The notes under the pieces: generated by a model | The model's database searches: none | The model's input: only the letters and a program-made list of their open reading frames with translations | Told to the model about the DNA's origin: nothing | Made by a program: the position numbers and the translations under genes | From: Elusimicrobia bacterium GWB2_63_22 | Lineage (GTDB): Bacteria > Elusimicrobiota > Elusimicrobia > Elusimicrobiales > UBA9959 | Assembly (NCBI GenBank): GCA_001799735.1 | Contig: MGUA01000001.1 | Coordinates: forward strand, 94,554-158,553 | Reading direction: 5' to 3' | Length of the DNA: 64,000 nucleotides | Part shown: positions 44,501-47,500 of the stretch, one piece after another | Layout of the letters: each line of letters opens with the position of its first letter | Numbering within the stretch: the first letter of the stretch is position 1

Positions 44501-47500
44501 TCGGGAACGGCGGCCAGCCAGGCCTTGGAAGTGAGGCGGTACTGGCGGTTGCCGTTCCAGGCCGTGACCGGCATGCTGAACTGCCAGACGTTCCCGTCGA
44601 AGGCGTGGACCCCGGTGTAGAGGGTGTCGTTGGGCGCGCCGGCCGGCAGCCAGGAAACGCCGTCGTAGACCAGGTCGTCGGCCGTATCCTCGGCCTTGTC
44701 GCCGCCGTAATCCACTATGCGCACCTGCACGGTGCTGGCGAAGATGGCCGTGCCGGAGATGGTGGGGGTCGGGTTGGGCTTCCAGTGGGGGATCGTCGCG
44801 TCGGGGGCGATTATCACCGAGGCCGGCGTAGGGGTGCGCAGTTTGAACTGCACGTAAGCGGTGTCCAGGCCGGTAGCCCCCGGCTTGGTCACCTCGTTGC
44901 CGGCCCTGTCCACGGCCTTGGCGAAGATGCGGTAATCCACGCCGGTGTCGGTGGTCCTCCAGGTCGGGGTGGACGCGCCGGTGGCGGCCCAGGTTTTCAG
45001 CGCCACGTTAACGGTGGTGGCTTCGTAGAAGAGCTCTTCGTTGGAAGTCCAGCCCGCCACGCCGTCCCGGTTCCAGTACTTGCCGGCGCAGATATCGGTA
45101 ACGCAGTAGTAGGACAGCATTACCTTGTCCACCGTGCCGGGCAGAATGTCGGAGGCGGAACCGCGGATGACCGTCAGGTCGGTGGTAAGGTCGTCGAGAT
45201 GGGCCGGGTAGGTGACGCTGGAACTGGGCGCGGTAAAGTCGGCGGCCACATTGGACGCAGTACTGTAGCTCAGACCCCAGTTGCCGGCCTTGTCCCGCAG
45301 CTTGACGTTAACTTCGTAGACCACGTTGCTCACCCACGGCGTAGCGTTAAGCTGCCACCAGGTCCCATTGGCGCTTAGGGTGCCGTAGAGAGAGACGTCG
45401 TTCCAGATCTCGGGCGCGCCGACGCTGGTCCAACCGCCGCTGGGCGCGATGGAACTGTTCCAGTACTTGGTCCCCTCCACTCCGGTAGTGGAGATCCGCA
45501 CGTAAACATTATTGGGCCGCCCGGGCCAGTTATCGGCCGCGGTGCCTTCCACCTTGCCGACCGCGGAAACGTAGCCGTCGGTCACCGGATACGTTATCGT
45601 AGCCGTCGGGGCCTCCACCTCGTACACGAACGTGGAGGTGGTGCGTTCCTTCTCGTAGTTGCCGGCCTGGTCATGGCCTTCGGCATAGATATAATACGCG
45701 ATATTGGGGGCCCACACCGCAGGGCCGTCAGGCATCTTGCAGTCGCCGGGGCCGCAGGTAAAGGCCTCCTCCGAGGTGTCGAAAGGAGGAACATTGGCAT
45801 CACCCTCCGACCAGAAGTTCGTATTCGAAGGGATATCGCCGACGGTCCAGGTGACGCCGTTCCAATACGAGGTGGTGCCTCCCTCTATCTTTTTCATGAT
45901 AAGTTTGACGCGGGCAACCTTGCCTATGGGCGGATTATCCGTGGCCGTACCGTGGATGGTGGTAAGCGTGGACCAGTTATTGGTGTGATAATCATCCGCC
46001 GGGAACGCGACTATGCTGCCCGGGGCCTCGGTGGGCATGGGCTGGTAAACGTCAAATGTAAAAGTGCGGGTGGCCAGCGTGGCATCGTAATTGCCGGCCC
46101 GGTCCGTGGTCTTGGGCACGATGCGATAGGTGTTGCCGTGAGACCACTTTGCGTCTCCTATGGCATACGACCAGGTACCGGAGGAATAGCCGACAAAAGC
46201 CGCGTCCACCCAGTGGTCGGCGTCAAAGAGCTCGCCATTGTCCCAGTTGAGCGTGGTCTTGTTGAAAGTCTGCACCGGCGGCGGGCTCTGTTTATAGACG
46301 TGCAGCTTTACACCGTCGATGACCGGGGTATAGTTCACCGAGGCATCGCTGTCGCTGGCGGTGCCGTTAATAACCGGCAGTGTATTGGCGTAGCCGGACG
46401 CCGCTATGTTGGTGATGGCGGTGGCGGGCCTCTTGGGGTCGTAGACAAGCGTTGTGGAGGCGAGACTGGCGTAAACGCCGTTCTTCTCCCTGTTGCCGGC
46501 CGGCGGCCAGGCATTGCCGGGGTTGGCGGAGTCGCGGGCCTCCGACTTTACCCTGAACGTGCCGCCGTTGGACCACAGGCCGCCTCCCGTCTCCCAGGTA
46601 ACCGCGGCGGTATTCAGTTCCCAGCCGTAAGCGGTAAGCGTGGCGCTGTTCTTCACCGGGCCCACGTCATTACGCCACATGCTATTGGCGGCGTCCCAGT
46701 AGTACGCCTGGGCGGGGGCGTCGGCCTTTTCTATATACACGTAGACGCCGGCCACGCCGCCGTACGGCGCGGCAGGGAGGTCCTCGGCCGTGCCCTGTAT
46801 CTTGGACATCCCCTTGAAGAACACATCCGAAACAGGCTGGTCGGCCCCGTCCTCCGTAATGAGCGTCACCGCCGAGGTGGGAACCGAGACGTCGTACTTG
46901 AACCGGCGCTCGTTGACGCCGGCGGAATACACCTCATCCTTGTTGCCGATGTTGTCCACGGCCCTGGCGCGGATGCGGTACTCTATGCCCTCCTGCCAGT
47001 TGATCCCGGCCGGGACATTATAGGTCCACGAAGGATAGCCCCCGGAGATATAAGTATAGGTGCTGAAATCTCCGCCCGAGGCCAGCCAGGCGGCCCCGTC
47101 CCAGGCGAAAGCGGGGCTTTCGGCCGGGTAGATTATCTCAAGCTCCACTTTGGAGATCTGGGAGGCCTGGGGAGCGTCCTGCGCCGTACCGCTTATCACG
47201 GTGAGGGCGTTGCGGAAGGCCGTGTTGGGCGTATCTATATAACCGGAAGGGTCCTGGTTGTCGCAGATGAAATTATTGGAGGAGGTCCCCAGCGACCAGG
47301 ACGTCTGGTAATTCCCGGGCAAAGAACTGTCCTTCGCGGTAGTGATAAGCAGGTACTGGTTGCCGCCGGCCAGCGGCGGGGAGGCGTAAGTCCACGATGA
47401 GACCCAGATGTCGGCGTCCGGCATCTGCGTAACCGTGGGCGGCGTGGTACGCCAGTCGCCGCCGTAATACCAGAGCTTGTTGGTCTTGTCGTAAAGGTGC

